6,001 nucleotides of DNA. It comes from an uncultured bacterium (GTDB taxonomy: Bacteria; Pseudomonadota; Gammaproteobacteria; Burkholderiales; Burkholderiaceae_D). A model generated the notes under the pieces. That model searched no databases. It was given only the letters and a program-made list of their open reading frames with translations, and had not been told where the DNA came from. The position numbers and the translations under genes were made by a program. This document shows, in pieces, positions 1 to 5,203 of the stretch. The stretch is from positions 1 through 6,001 of the forward strand of contig CAIQLE010000253.1 of the NCBI GenBank assembly GCA_903872555.1, in the 5' to 3' direction. Position 1 is the stretch's first letter, and the number at the start of each line of letters is the position of its first letter.

Positions 1-617
1 CCACCTTGCCCGCCATGGCCGCCAGTGAAATTGAAATTGCCGAAGGTGGTTTTCTCATGATCCACAACGCCTGGACACTGGCCATCGGCAATGCAGACGA
101 ACTACGCAGCACTTCAGAGCTGCTCAATAAAGTGGACCAGACCATCGCCCAGTCCTATCAGCAGCGCAGCCAGCTAGATCTCGACGTCGTGCTGCAACTC
201 ATGGCCGATGAAACCTGGTTCAACGCCGAAGAAGCCATCAGCATAGGACTAGCCGACCGCCTCAGCCAGAACCGGCAGGCAAGCTGTCCCTGGGATCTGA
301 GTGCCTACGCCCATGCCCCGCGGATCGTTCAACAGCAGAGCAAGGAAGCACCCATGCAAAACGCCATCGACCATCATCACCAGCGGCAACGACAACGATT
401 GCGCCTGCTCAGCCATCGTCATGCTCCGAACGATGACGCAAACAATCAAGAAATGAACTATGCAAACAACAACGCAGTCAGCAACGCAGTCAGCAATTTA
501 AGCAGTAACTTAAGCAGTAACTTAAGCAGTAACTTAAGCGGCAACTTAAGCAGCAACTTAAGCAGTAACTTAAGCAGCAGCACGACATCAAGCAGTCCCC
601 ATGTCGCACCCCACTGA
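1..617 (+). CDS. ClpP-like (S14 family) prohead maturation protease, 5' end cut by window edge
   Basis: This is the C-terminal part of a serine protease of the ClpP/S14 type that cleaves capsid and scaffold regions inside the phage prohead. The reading frame is open from the left edge, so the true start and the nucleophile Ser (normally in a GxxAS-type motif) lie outside. Visible hallmarks are the AMAAS helix, the FLMIHNAW motif whose His (codon 63-65) matches the catalytic His of ClpP, and LMADETWFNAEEAISIGLAD, whose Asp (codon 207-209) fits the third triad residue. The protease fold ends near nucleotide 275. A basic stretch rich in His, Gln and Arg (about 369-420) follows, then an Asn/Ser-rich tail made of 12-bp repeats. 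The position directly before the capsid gene is the standard one for this family. Confidence in the family is high; the role of the long tail is unknown. Confidence 0.9.
   Translation, partial: TLPAMAASEIEIAEGGFLMIHNAWTLAIGNADELRSTSELLNKVDQTIAQSYQQRSQLDLDVVLQLMADETWFNAEEAISIGLADRLSQNRQASCPWDLSAYAHAPRIVQQQSKEAPMQNAIDHHHQRQRQRLRLLSHRHAPNDDANNQEMNYANNNAVSNAVSNLSSNLSSNLSSNLSGNLSSNLSSNLSSSTTSSSPHVAPH
342..348 (+). promoter_or_regulatory. Possible internal ribosome binding site for an in-frame start at ATG 354
   Basis: The sequence AAGGAAG lies 5 nt upstream of an ATG at 354-356 that is in frame with the protease. Initiation here would give a separate product of 87 residues containing only the basic linker and the repeat tail, stopping at 615-617. 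Phage lambda uses this nested in-frame layout (C and Nu3) to make a scaffold protein. Here it is only a possibility: a purine-rich heptamer can arise by chance within coding DNA. Confidence 0.35.
471..578 (+). repeat. 12-bp in-frame tandem repeat array (9 units) in the protease tail
   Basis: Nine consecutive 12-nt units run through this stretch. The first two are identical (AACGCAGTCAGC, encoding NAVS). The next begins AATTTAAG, and the last six are variants of AACTTAAGCAGT differing only at AGT/AGC/GGC. The encoded protein is NAVS twice, NLSS three times, NLSG once, then NLSS three times. Because the unit is a multiple of three, gain or loss of copies would change protein length without shifting the frame. 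Leucine is written TTA in every L-containing unit, whereas neighbouring genes mostly use CTG or CTC. Each of the last six units carries the palindrome CTTAAG. Confidence 0.95.
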
Positions 618-644
618 AACCAGATCAGCACCCCACAAGCCCAC

Positions 645-668
645 AACCCGCACATGGCGGGTTTTTTT
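645..668 (+). terminator. Rho-independent terminator between protease and major capsid genes
   Basis: A perfect 7-bp stem pairs AACCCGC (645-651) with GCGGGTT (657-663) around a 5-nt loop ACATG, and a run of seven T residues (662-668) follows. No matching A-run precedes the stem, so it should act only on + strand transcription. It ends just 17 nt before the capsid start codon, leaving no room for a promoter in between. Capsid expression therefore needs read-through, antitermination or RNA processing at this site. Confidence 0.8.
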
Positions 669-674
669 ATATCC

Positions 675-680
675 AGAGGA
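675..680 (+). promoter_or_regulatory. Shine-Dalgarno of the major capsid gene
   Basis: AGAGGA lies 5 nt upstream of ATG 686 and is among the strongest ribosome binding sites in the window, as expected for the most abundant virion protein. It fixes the start at 686. It sits immediately after the terminator T-run, so folding of the hairpin leaves it unpaired and available. Confidence 0.75.
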
Positions 681-685
681 AAGCC

Positions 686-1939
686 ATGAACAAATTAGCC
701 CAGCTGCGTGAGCATCGTCATCACACCTCCCGTCAGGCCAATGCCCTGAACGACCGCTTCCCCGCCGGCACCCGCATGCCCGCCAGCGAGAGCGAGCAGC
801 TCGATACCTTACTGGCCGAAATCGAAGCCATTGATCAGGACATCGCACGTGAAAATCGTCTCCTGCAACTCGCCGCCGATCAGCCGGCCGCACAACAGCA
901 CAGTCTCCTGCATGCCGCCACCCGTGACCCCGCACATCAGAGTGAAGAATCGCTCGCCCTGCGCTCCTATCTGCGGGGCGGCTTGCGCGCACTGGGAGAA
1001 GCCGACCGTCAACGCATGGCCGCCCGTCAGTCCCCCGAACTGCGCAATGCACTCAGTACCGAAAATGCACCCGAAGGCGGTTACACCGTCGCCACCGAGT
1101 ATGTGCGTGCACTCGAAGTGGCCATGAAATCTTTCGGCGGCATGCGTGAAGTCGCCACCGTCCTGCCCATGGCCAGCGGCGCACAAATGAATTTCCCCAC
1201 CACCGATCCCACCCTTGAGATGGGTGAGATCGTCGGCCAGAATCAGCTCACCAGTGAGAGCGACACCCGCTTCGGCAATCTCACGCTCGAGGTCTTTAAA
1301 TACTCTTCCAAATCCATCCCCGTGCCGTTTGAGTTGCTGCAAGATTCTTTCATCGATATTGAAACCTATTTAAATGGCCTGCTCGCCATGCGCATAGGCC
1401 GCATCACCAATCTGCACTTCACCCTCGGCAGCGGCAAAGGCGAACCGCATGGCATCGTCACCGCCGCAGCCCTCGGCAAAAGCGTCGCCCTCAGCAAGAA
1501 CAACAGCATTGCCTATGATGATCTGGTCGATCTCGAACACAGCGTCGATCCCGCCTATCGGCGTCAGGCCGGTGCCGGTTTCATGATGGCCGATGCCACC
1601 CTCAAGCAACTACGCAAAATCAAAGACGGCCAGGGGCGCCCCATCTTCGTGCCCGGCTATGAAAGTGGCAGCCCCGGTGGCGCACCCGACACCTTGCTCG
1701 GCCGCCCCTTCACCCTGAATCAGGACATGGCCGAGGCCGCGCCTGGCACACGTCCCTTGCTGTTCGGGCTGATGAGCAAATACATGATCCGTGATGTAAT
1801 GGACTTCACCCTTTTCCGCTTCACCGATTCCGCCTACACCTTGCGCGGGCAAGTCGGTTTTGTGGGCTTCATGCGCTGCGGCGGCAATCTGATTGATGCC
1901 GGTGGTGCCGTCAAATGTCTGGACATGGCCGCCAGCTGA
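686..1939 (+). CDS. Major capsid protein, HK97 family
   Basis: This 417-residue protein forms the icosahedral shell. Residues 1 to about 105 are charged and probably helical or coiled-coil (for example SESEQLDTLLAEIEAIDQDI), matching the N-terminal delta (scaffolding) domain that the prohead protease removes in this family. The mature fold appears to begin around 119-135 with NALSTENAPEGGYTV, a typical HK97-family opening. It continues through the probable E-loop region (about 165-205), SIPVPFELLQDSFIDIETYL (about 210-229), the GSGKGEPHGIV segment (248-258) and a C-terminal stretch with LLFGLMSKYMIRD and a final GGNLIDAGGAVK. The length is normal for a family member with a delta domain. The next gene overlaps its stop codon by one base (TGATG), suggesting translational coupling. 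Whether the chainmail crosslink residues of HK97 are present cannot be judged by eye. Confidence 0.96.
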   Translation: MNKLAQLREHRHHTSRQANALNDRFPAGTRMPASESEQLDTLLAEIEAIDQDIARENRLLQLAADQPAAQQHSLLHAATRDPAHQSEESLALRSYLRGGLRALGEADRQRMAARQSPELRNALSTENAPEGGYTVATEYVRALEVAMKSFGGMREVATVLPMASGAQMNFPTTDPTLEMGEIVGQNQLTSESDTRFGNLTLEVFKYSSKSIPVPFELLQDSFIDIETYLNGLLAMRIGRITNLHFTLGSGKGEPHGIVTAAALGKSVALSKNNSIAYDDLVDLEHSVDPAYRRQAGAGFMMADATLKQLRKIKDGQGRPIFVPGYESGSPGGAPDTLLGRPFTLNQDMAEAAPGTRPLLFGLMSKYMIRDVMDFTLFRFTDSAYTLRGQVGFVGFMRCGGNLIDAGGAVKCLDMAAS

Positions 1940-2529
1940 TGAGCGCCGTCTTGCTCGAGGCTGCCACGCAATCGGTGATCAGCATCGAAGCAGCACGCGC
2001 CCACCTGCGCATTGATGATGACCGGCTCGATACCGTCATACAGGCGTGGATAGCAGGCATCACCCGTCATGCAGAACATCAGTGCGGGCGTGCGTTTTTG
2101 CGGCAACGCTGGCACTGCCGTCTGCAGGGATTTACTGACAGCCTCACGCAGCCACGGGACATGCCCATCATCTTGCCCATCTCGCCCGTGATGTCCATCA
2201 CAGCCATCACCTATCTCGATACAGAGCAGCAGTGGCAGACCCTCGCGCCCGCGTCCTATCAGCTGGATACCGGCGTGGACCCGAATCAAGTGCATCTTGC
2301 AGCAGGCCAGCGCTGGCCACCGACAGCGCGTGTCGACCAGGCAGTCCGTATCGATCTCCTCGCCGGTTATGGTGAGCAGCCCGATGATGTCCCGCCCGGC
2401 ATACGGCTGTACCTGCTGGCCAAACTAGTTGAGCAATTTGATCCCATGGCCAGCGCCGACATCGGCAATGTGCAGTCCAGTTTCATCGACCGCTTGCTTG
2501 ATCCGTATTGCCTGCCGGCCTATCGCTGA
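1939..2529 (+). CDS. Head-tail connector protein, gp6-like / phiE125 gp8 family
   Basis: This 196-residue protein most likely forms the adaptor ring beneath the portal. The N-terminal helical part carries SIEAARAHLRIDDDRLDTVIQAWI (15-38) and HAEHQCGRAFLRQRW (44-58), the usual signature of this connector family. The middle holds PISPVMSITAITYLD (80-94) and SYQLD (106-110). The C-terminal half has the RWPPTARVDQAVRIDLLAGYG stretch (125-145) followed by VPPGIRLYLLAKLVEQF, also typical. The ATG at 1939 was chosen because it overlaps the capsid stop as TGATG and gives the expected N-terminus. An in-frame ATG at 1915 would add eight residues inside the capsid gene. Neither start has a good Shine-Dalgarno, so translation probably depends on ribosomes finishing the capsid gene. 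Confidence 0.88.
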   Translation: MSAVLLEAATQSVISIEAARAHLRIDDDRLDTVIQAWIAGITRHAEHQCGRAFLRQRWHCRLQGFTDSLTQPRDMPIILPISPVMSITAITYLDTEQQWQTLAPASYQLDTGVDPNQVHLAAGQRWPPTARVDQAVRIDLLAGYGEQPDDVPPGIRLYLLAKLVEQFDPMASADIGNVQSSFIDRLLDPYCLPAYR

Positions 2530-2891
2530 TGCTGTCACATCGTCTGCGTTATCGATTGCAGTTACAGGCACCTGTGACACAGCAGAATGCTTACGGCGAG
2601 CCCGCGCCCGCATGGCAAGACATTGCCCGCTTCTGGGCCGACATCACGCCATGGAAAGGCAAAGAAATCTTCGGTGCCGGTGCAGCCGCACATCCCGTGC
2701 TGTACCGACTGCGGCAGCGCCATCGTGAAGATGTGCAGGCTGGCATGCGCGTGGTGCATCAGCGTGCCGCAGGTGATGTGATCTATCACATCGAAGCCCT
2801 GTTAGCAGTGCAAGACCGCGAGCTGCATCTGCTCTGCAGCACCGGCCTGCGCAATGATTCCGCCCTCCCTGCGGATGACTCATCACCTTGA
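2529..2891 (+). CDS. Head closure / head-tail joining protein, SPP1 gp16-like
   Basis: This 120-residue protein resembles the phage head-tail joining family (Phage_H_T_join), small beta-barrel proteins that close the connector after DNA packaging. Signature stretches are HRLRYRLQLQAPV at the N-terminus, WQDIARFWADITPWKGKEIFGAG (29-51), HPVLYRLRQRHREDVQAGMRVVH (55-77) and YHIEALLAV...LHLLCSTG (86-106). The ATG at 2529 overlaps the preceding TGA by one base, the same TGATG junction as between capsid and connector. No Shine-Dalgarno is seen, which again suggests coupling. A longer in-frame start (TTG 2508) would lie inside the connector gene and is less likely. The last ~10 residues (SALPADDSSP) look like an unstructured tail. 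Confidence 0.88.
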   Translation: MLSHRLRYRLQLQAPVTQQNAYGEPAPAWQDIARFWADITPWKGKEIFGAGAAAHPVLYRLRQRHREDVQAGMRVVHQRAAGDVIYHIEALLAVQDRELHLLCSTGLRNDSALPADDSSP

Positions 2892-2904
2892 TATCAGGCA
2901 ATCC

Positions 2905-3375
2905 ATGACAGACATCAGCTTCACCCTCACAGGCTTAAATGAACTGGCGCAGCAATTGCAGCACCTGCCCGACAAACTCGCCGGAAAAATACTCGATCGT
3001 GCTGTCGGAGCCGGCGCGCGGCTGATCCGTGATGAAGTCAAAGCCAGAGCGCCGGTCGATACCGGCGCCTTGCGCTCGCAGATTTTTTGTAAACGTGAAC
3101 ACCATGATTCCGCCTTTGAATCCATCTATGTGGTCGGGGTCAGAAACGGTGTCGCTCATTACGCCAACAATGTCAGGAACCGTCGCATGAACCGTGCAGG
3201 GCAGACCTATAACAACGCAGGCGCCACCTACTACTGGCGCTTTCTGGAATTTGGCACGCGCAAGATGGCAGCACATCCTTTTTTGCGGCCCGCCTTTGAC
3301 GCTAAAAATAATGAGGCCGTCAAAGTCATTACAGAAACACTGGACCAGCAACTGCCACAGGCACTCACACCATGA
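2905..3375 (+). CDS. HK97 gp10-family neck/tail completion protein
   Basis: This 156-residue protein matches the HK97 gp10 family, found between head closure and tail terminator genes and thought to act in head-tail joining. The features are FTLTGLNELAQQLQHLPDKL (6-25), AGARLIRDEVKARAPVDTGALRSQI (36-60) with the conserved APVDTGALR core, and YYWRFLEFGTRKMAAHPFLRPAF (109-131), the most diagnostic block. The start at 2905 leaves a 13-bp gap after the previous gene and has a weak CAGG upstream. In-frame ATGs at 2854 and 2875 would overlap the previous gene and add residues that family members usually lack, so they are disfavoured but not excluded. The stop overlaps the next start (ATGA). Confidence 0.9.
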   Translation: MTDISFTLTGLNELAQQLQHLPDKLAGKILDRAVGAGARLIRDEVKARAPVDTGALRSQIFCKREHHDSAFESIYVVGVRNGVAHYANNVRNRRMNRAGQTYNNAGATYYWRFLEFGTRKMAAHPFLRPAFDAKNNEAVKVITETLDQQLPQALTP

Positions 3376-3725
3376 GCGATTTTCAGCCTGAACTCGTGGC
3401 CTTGCTCGGGCCCCTGTGCCACCAGCGCTGCTATCCCAATCATGCACCCGATCCGTCTCAGGCACCGTATGTGATTTACAGCCGCATATCAGCACGGCCA
3501 CAGACCGTGTTAGACCCTGCCACCCACAGCGCACTCATCAACACCCATTGCCAGCTCGATGTGTATGCCAACAGCTATACCGCTGCGATCACGCTCAGCG
3601 AACAGATCAAGACCCGCCTGACCACCTGGAGCCTGCAGAACAGCCTCAGCTTTGAACAGGATTTTTATGAGCCCGAGCAGGCACTGCACAGAGTGATGCT
3701 GGAAATCTCTGTCTGGCATGGATGA
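3372..3725 (+). CDS. DUF3168 family tail terminator/completion protein
   Basis: This 117-residue protein fits the DUF3168 group (HK97 gp11 / SPP1 gp17-like), which caps the tail tube and docks it to the neck. Recognisable parts are ELVALLGPLCHQRCYPNHAPDP near the N-terminus, APYVIYSRISARPQTVLD (31-48), HCQLDVYANSYTAAITLSEQIKTRL (59-83) and a closing RVMLEISVWHG. The position between the gp10-like gene and the tail tube gene is the standard one. ATG 3372 overlaps the preceding TGA by four bases (ATGA), so the gene is probably translated by coupling; only a weak CAGG lies upstream. Confidence 0.88.
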   Translation: MSDFQPELVALLGPLCHQRCYPNHAPDPSQAPYVIYSRISARPQTVLDPATHSALINTHCQLDVYANSYTAAITLSEQIKTRLTTWSLQNSLSFEQDFYEPEQALHRVMLEISVWHG

Positions 3726-3777
3726 AAGTAGAACGGACTATGCAATGCAAACTTAACCACCACCACGGAGTAAACCC
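3726..3777 (+). promoter_or_regulatory. Leader of the tail tube gene with Shine-Dalgarno
   Basis: This 52-bp gap is the only intergenic spacer longer than ~13 bp downstream of the capsid gene. It carries CGGAG (3766-3770), 7 nt before ATG 3778, giving the tail tube gene its own ribosome binding site, which suits a protein needed in many copies. I see no convincing promoter boxes and no terminator hairpin here. Confidence 0.6.
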
Positions 3778-4443
3778 ATGAGCAGTTTTGCCTTTGCCGG
3801 TCTGGGCTCCAGACTGTATCTGCAGACCCTGAACCCGGCCAGCGCCCCCGTTCCTAAAACCATCAGCGGCATCAGCCGTACCAATCCTGTCGTCGTGAGT
3901 GCCGCCGCTCATGGCGTGCTCGATGGCATGCTCGTTACCCTCAGTGGCGTGACAGGCATGCCCGAGATCAGTGGCACCTACTACGCCAGCAATGTGAGTG
4001 CCGGCAGCCTGAGTCTGGTGAGCCTGGATGGCCAGCCCGTCAATGCCAGTAATTTTGGTACTTATATCTCCGGTGGCACACTCACTGCCATGAGTTATCT
4101 ACCCGTCACCGAAGCCCGCAAGCTCAACTTCGCCGATGCCCAGACACCGGAGATTGATGTCACCACCCTCGCATCAAGTTCCAAGGAATACCTGATCGGC
4201 CTGCAGGATGCCGGTGAATTTTCGATGGAAATGAATTACGTCCCCTTTGATCCCGCCATGCTGGAAATGCGTCAGGCCAAGTCCGATGCCCGAGTGCGCG
4301 CCATGCGCATCGATTTTCCCGATGGTTCCACCTTTGCCTTTCGCGGCTTTGTCAAAGCCGTGCCCTTTCAGACGGATTATCAGAGTGCCGTCACCGGATC
4401 AGCCACCATCAAAATGACAGGAGTGACGCTATGGATGCCGTGA
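3778..4443 (+). CDS. Major tail tube protein with an inserted extra beta domain
   Basis: This 221-residue protein is the tail tube subunit (lambda gpV-N / phage_TTP type), which stacks as rings around the tape measure protein. The core is split. Residues 1-25 start the fold (FAFAGLGSRLYLQTLNP). Residues 104-221 complete it, with ARKLNFADAQTPEIDVTTL (113-131), YLIGLQDAGEFSMEMNYVPFDP (138-159) and FRGFVKAVPFQTDYQS (188-203), where the LxDAGE block is diagnostic. Between them, about residues 28-103 form a self-contained unit (ISGISRTNPVVVSAAAHGVLDG, VTLSGVTGMPEISGTYY, SGGTLT). That unit resembles the FCCH-like repeat seen in many phage tail proteins and probably projects from the tube surface. 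The gene has its own Shine-Dalgarno and overlaps the next gene by 13 nt. Confidence 0.88.
   Translation: MSSFAFAGLGSRLYLQTLNPASAPVPKTISGISRTNPVVVSAAAHGVLDGMLVTLSGVTGMPEISGTYYASNVSAGSLSLVSLDGQPVNASNFGTYISGGTLTAMSYLPVTEARKLNFADAQTPEIDVTTLASSSKEYLIGLQDAGEFSMEMNYVPFDPAMLEMRQAKSDARVRAMRIDFPDGSTFAFRGFVKAVPFQTDYQSAVTGSATIKMTGVTLWMP
4419..4423 (+). promoter_or_regulatory. Shine-Dalgarno of the tail assembly chaperone gene
   Basis: AGGAG lies 7 nt before ATG 4431, inside the end of the tail tube gene. It fixes the chaperone start and allows independent loading of ribosomes despite the 13-nt overlap. Confidence 0.7.
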
Positions 4444-4823
4444 ACAAAGCCCTCAGCCGTGATGCCATCTTGCATGCACAGGATCTGCGCCACGAAAGAC
4501 TGAGCGTGCCGGAGTGGGGCGGTGATGTGCTCTTGCGCGGCATGAGTGCACAGGAGCGTGACGTCCTGCTGAGTGCGATTGATCCGCAGCGCAGTGCAGA
4601 TCACAGTGCAGATACCGAGCGCAATGCAGTCCCAGACAGTCAGCTCAAGGCCTATCTGTGCGTGCATTGCATCATTGATCTGCAGGGCAGGCGCTTGTTT
4701 GAAGACAGCGACACCGAAGCCCTGCAAAGAAAAAATCCTGCTGTGCTCGACCGCGTCGCCAGCCACATACTCCAGCTCTCCGGCATCGGAGCGCAGGCGG
4801 TGGAGACACTGGAAAAAAACTAA
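4431..4823 (+). CDS. Tail assembly chaperone, G-type (frame 0 product)
   Basis: This 130-residue protein is the short product of a lambda G/GT-type chaperone pair that coats the tape measure protein and recruits tube subunits; it is not expected in the virion. It opens with SRDAILHAQDLRHERLSVPEWGGDVLLRGMSAQERDVLLSAI (9-50), where AQDL...VPEWGG and the MSAQERD block are typical of proteobacterial siphovirus chaperones. LKAYLCVHCIIDLQGRRLFEDSD follows (72-94), then VLDRVASHILQLSGIG. It ends in ETLEKN directly on a slippery A AAA AAC, with the stop codon one base later. A spacer between residues 51 and 69 is rich in Asp, Ser and Ala and looks unconserved. The position between tail tube and tape measure agrees. 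Confidence 0.88.
   Translation: MDAVNKALSRDAILHAQDLRHERLSVPEWGGDVLLRGMSAQERDVLLSAIDPQRSADHSADTERNAVPDSQLKAYLCVHCIIDLQGRRLFEDSDTEALQRKNPAVLDRVASHILQLSGIGAQAVETLEKN
4814..4820 (+). promoter_or_regulatory. Programmed -1 ribosomal frameshift site, A AAA AAC
   Basis: In the chaperone frame the codons read GAA AAA AAC TAA. The last seven bases before the stop form the classic X XXY YYZ heptamer A AAA AAC. A one-base backward slip gives AAA AAA CTA AGG and enters the open frame encoding the T extension, bypassing the stop at 4821-4823. The site lies exactly at the end of the G gene, and the new frame shows recognisable T-type protein within a few codons. Confidence 0.85.
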
Positions 4824-5203
4824 GGGCCAGGCCGGAGCGCCAGTTTTTGTTTGCACTGGCCTTGAGGCTTGGCCGCAGCGTTGCCGAATTACTGCACAGC
4901 TTATCGAGTGAAGAACTGAGTGAATGGATGGCCTATCACCGTATGAATCCGATTGATGATATGCGCGGCGATCTGCAGGCCGGCATACTCGCCAGCGTCA
5001 TGGCGAATGCCCATCGTTCACCCCAGACAGCCGCCTTCACACCGGCCGACTTCATGCCCTACCTTGAGAAGTCGTCGCAACAGCAAACGCACAAGACAGC
5101 ATCAGCATCAGCATCACCATCCAACAGCGAAGCCGCCTTCATCGCCACGGTACGACGTCACGTCACCGTCATCACCGTCCCGCGCCATGGCCGCACTGCG
5201 TGA
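4820..5203 (+). CDS. T extension of tail assembly chaperone G-T, made only by -1 frameshift
   Basis: This frame supplies the C-terminal half of the long G-T chaperone. It adds 127 residues to the 130 of G, about 257 in all, translated from 4431. From the slip it runs LRARPERQFLFALALRLGRS, then VAELLHSLSSEELSEWMAYHRMNPIDD and DLQAGILASVMANAHR. These are the typical T-domain blocks (SxxEWMAYxRxxP, then AGIxAS..AN..R), ending with FTPADFMPYL. The T part of such proteins binds the tail tube subunit. There is no usable start codon near the beginning of this frame (only a TTG at 4847, with no Shine-Dalgarno), which supports frameshifting rather than a separate gene. After DFMPYL, about 45 residues are low in complexity (a Gln run, then ASASASP) before a basic end. 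The stop overlaps the tape measure start by 17 nt. Confidence 0.85.
   Translation, partial: LRARPERQFLFALALRLGRSVAELLHSLSSEELSEWMAYHRMNPIDDMRGDLQAGILASVMANAHRSPQTAAFTPADFMPYLEKSSQQQTHKTASASASPSNSEAAFIATVRRHVTVITVPRHGRTA
4825..4874 (+). promoter_or_regulatory. Predicted RNA structure stimulating the -1 frameshift
   Basis: GGCCAGGCC (4825-4833) can pair with GGCTTGGCC (4866-4874) over nine base pairs with one G-U, starting 4 nt after the slippery heptamer. Inside the enclosed loop, GCCAGT (4839-4844) pairs perfectly with ACTGGC (4855-4860). A competing outer stem of 4823-4830 with 4856-4863 is also possible. Such a structure at this distance is what stimulates -1 slipping. The pairing was found by eye and its energy was not computed. 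Confidence 0.5.

Noticed and set aside
471..578. Repeat array considered as a CRISPR array or iteron-type origin
   Set aside because: Units of 12 bp are directly adjacent with no spacers, stay in the protease frame, and sit in a structural gene rather than beside cas or replication genes.
458..655. Minus-strand frame with a striking LLLK repeat, resembling an amphipathic or membrane peptide
   Set aside because: It is the exact reverse complement of the NLSS repeat array, lacks a ribosome binding site, and runs against an operon that is wholly on the + strand. The pattern follows from the 12-bp unit alone.
588..1052. Minus-strand Arg-rich frame over the terminator and capsid N-terminus
   Set aside because: Its composition is that of antisense GC-rich DNA, and it reads through the terminator and the strongly supported capsid gene.
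2935..3534. Minus-strand open frame of 199 codons across the gp10-like and DUF3168 genes
   Set aside because: It spans two well-supported + strand genes and their overlap, shows no family motif, and has no start signal.
3726..3777. Promoter or attenuator in the 52-bp gap before the tail tube gene
   Set aside because: No spaced -35/-10 pair and no hairpin with a T-run could be found; only the ribosome binding site is supported.
4847..5203. T-frame as an independent gene starting at TTG 4847
   Set aside because: There is no Shine-Dalgarno, the conserved-looking residues begin before 4847, and the frame joins perfectly to the slippery heptamer, so frameshift expression explains it better.
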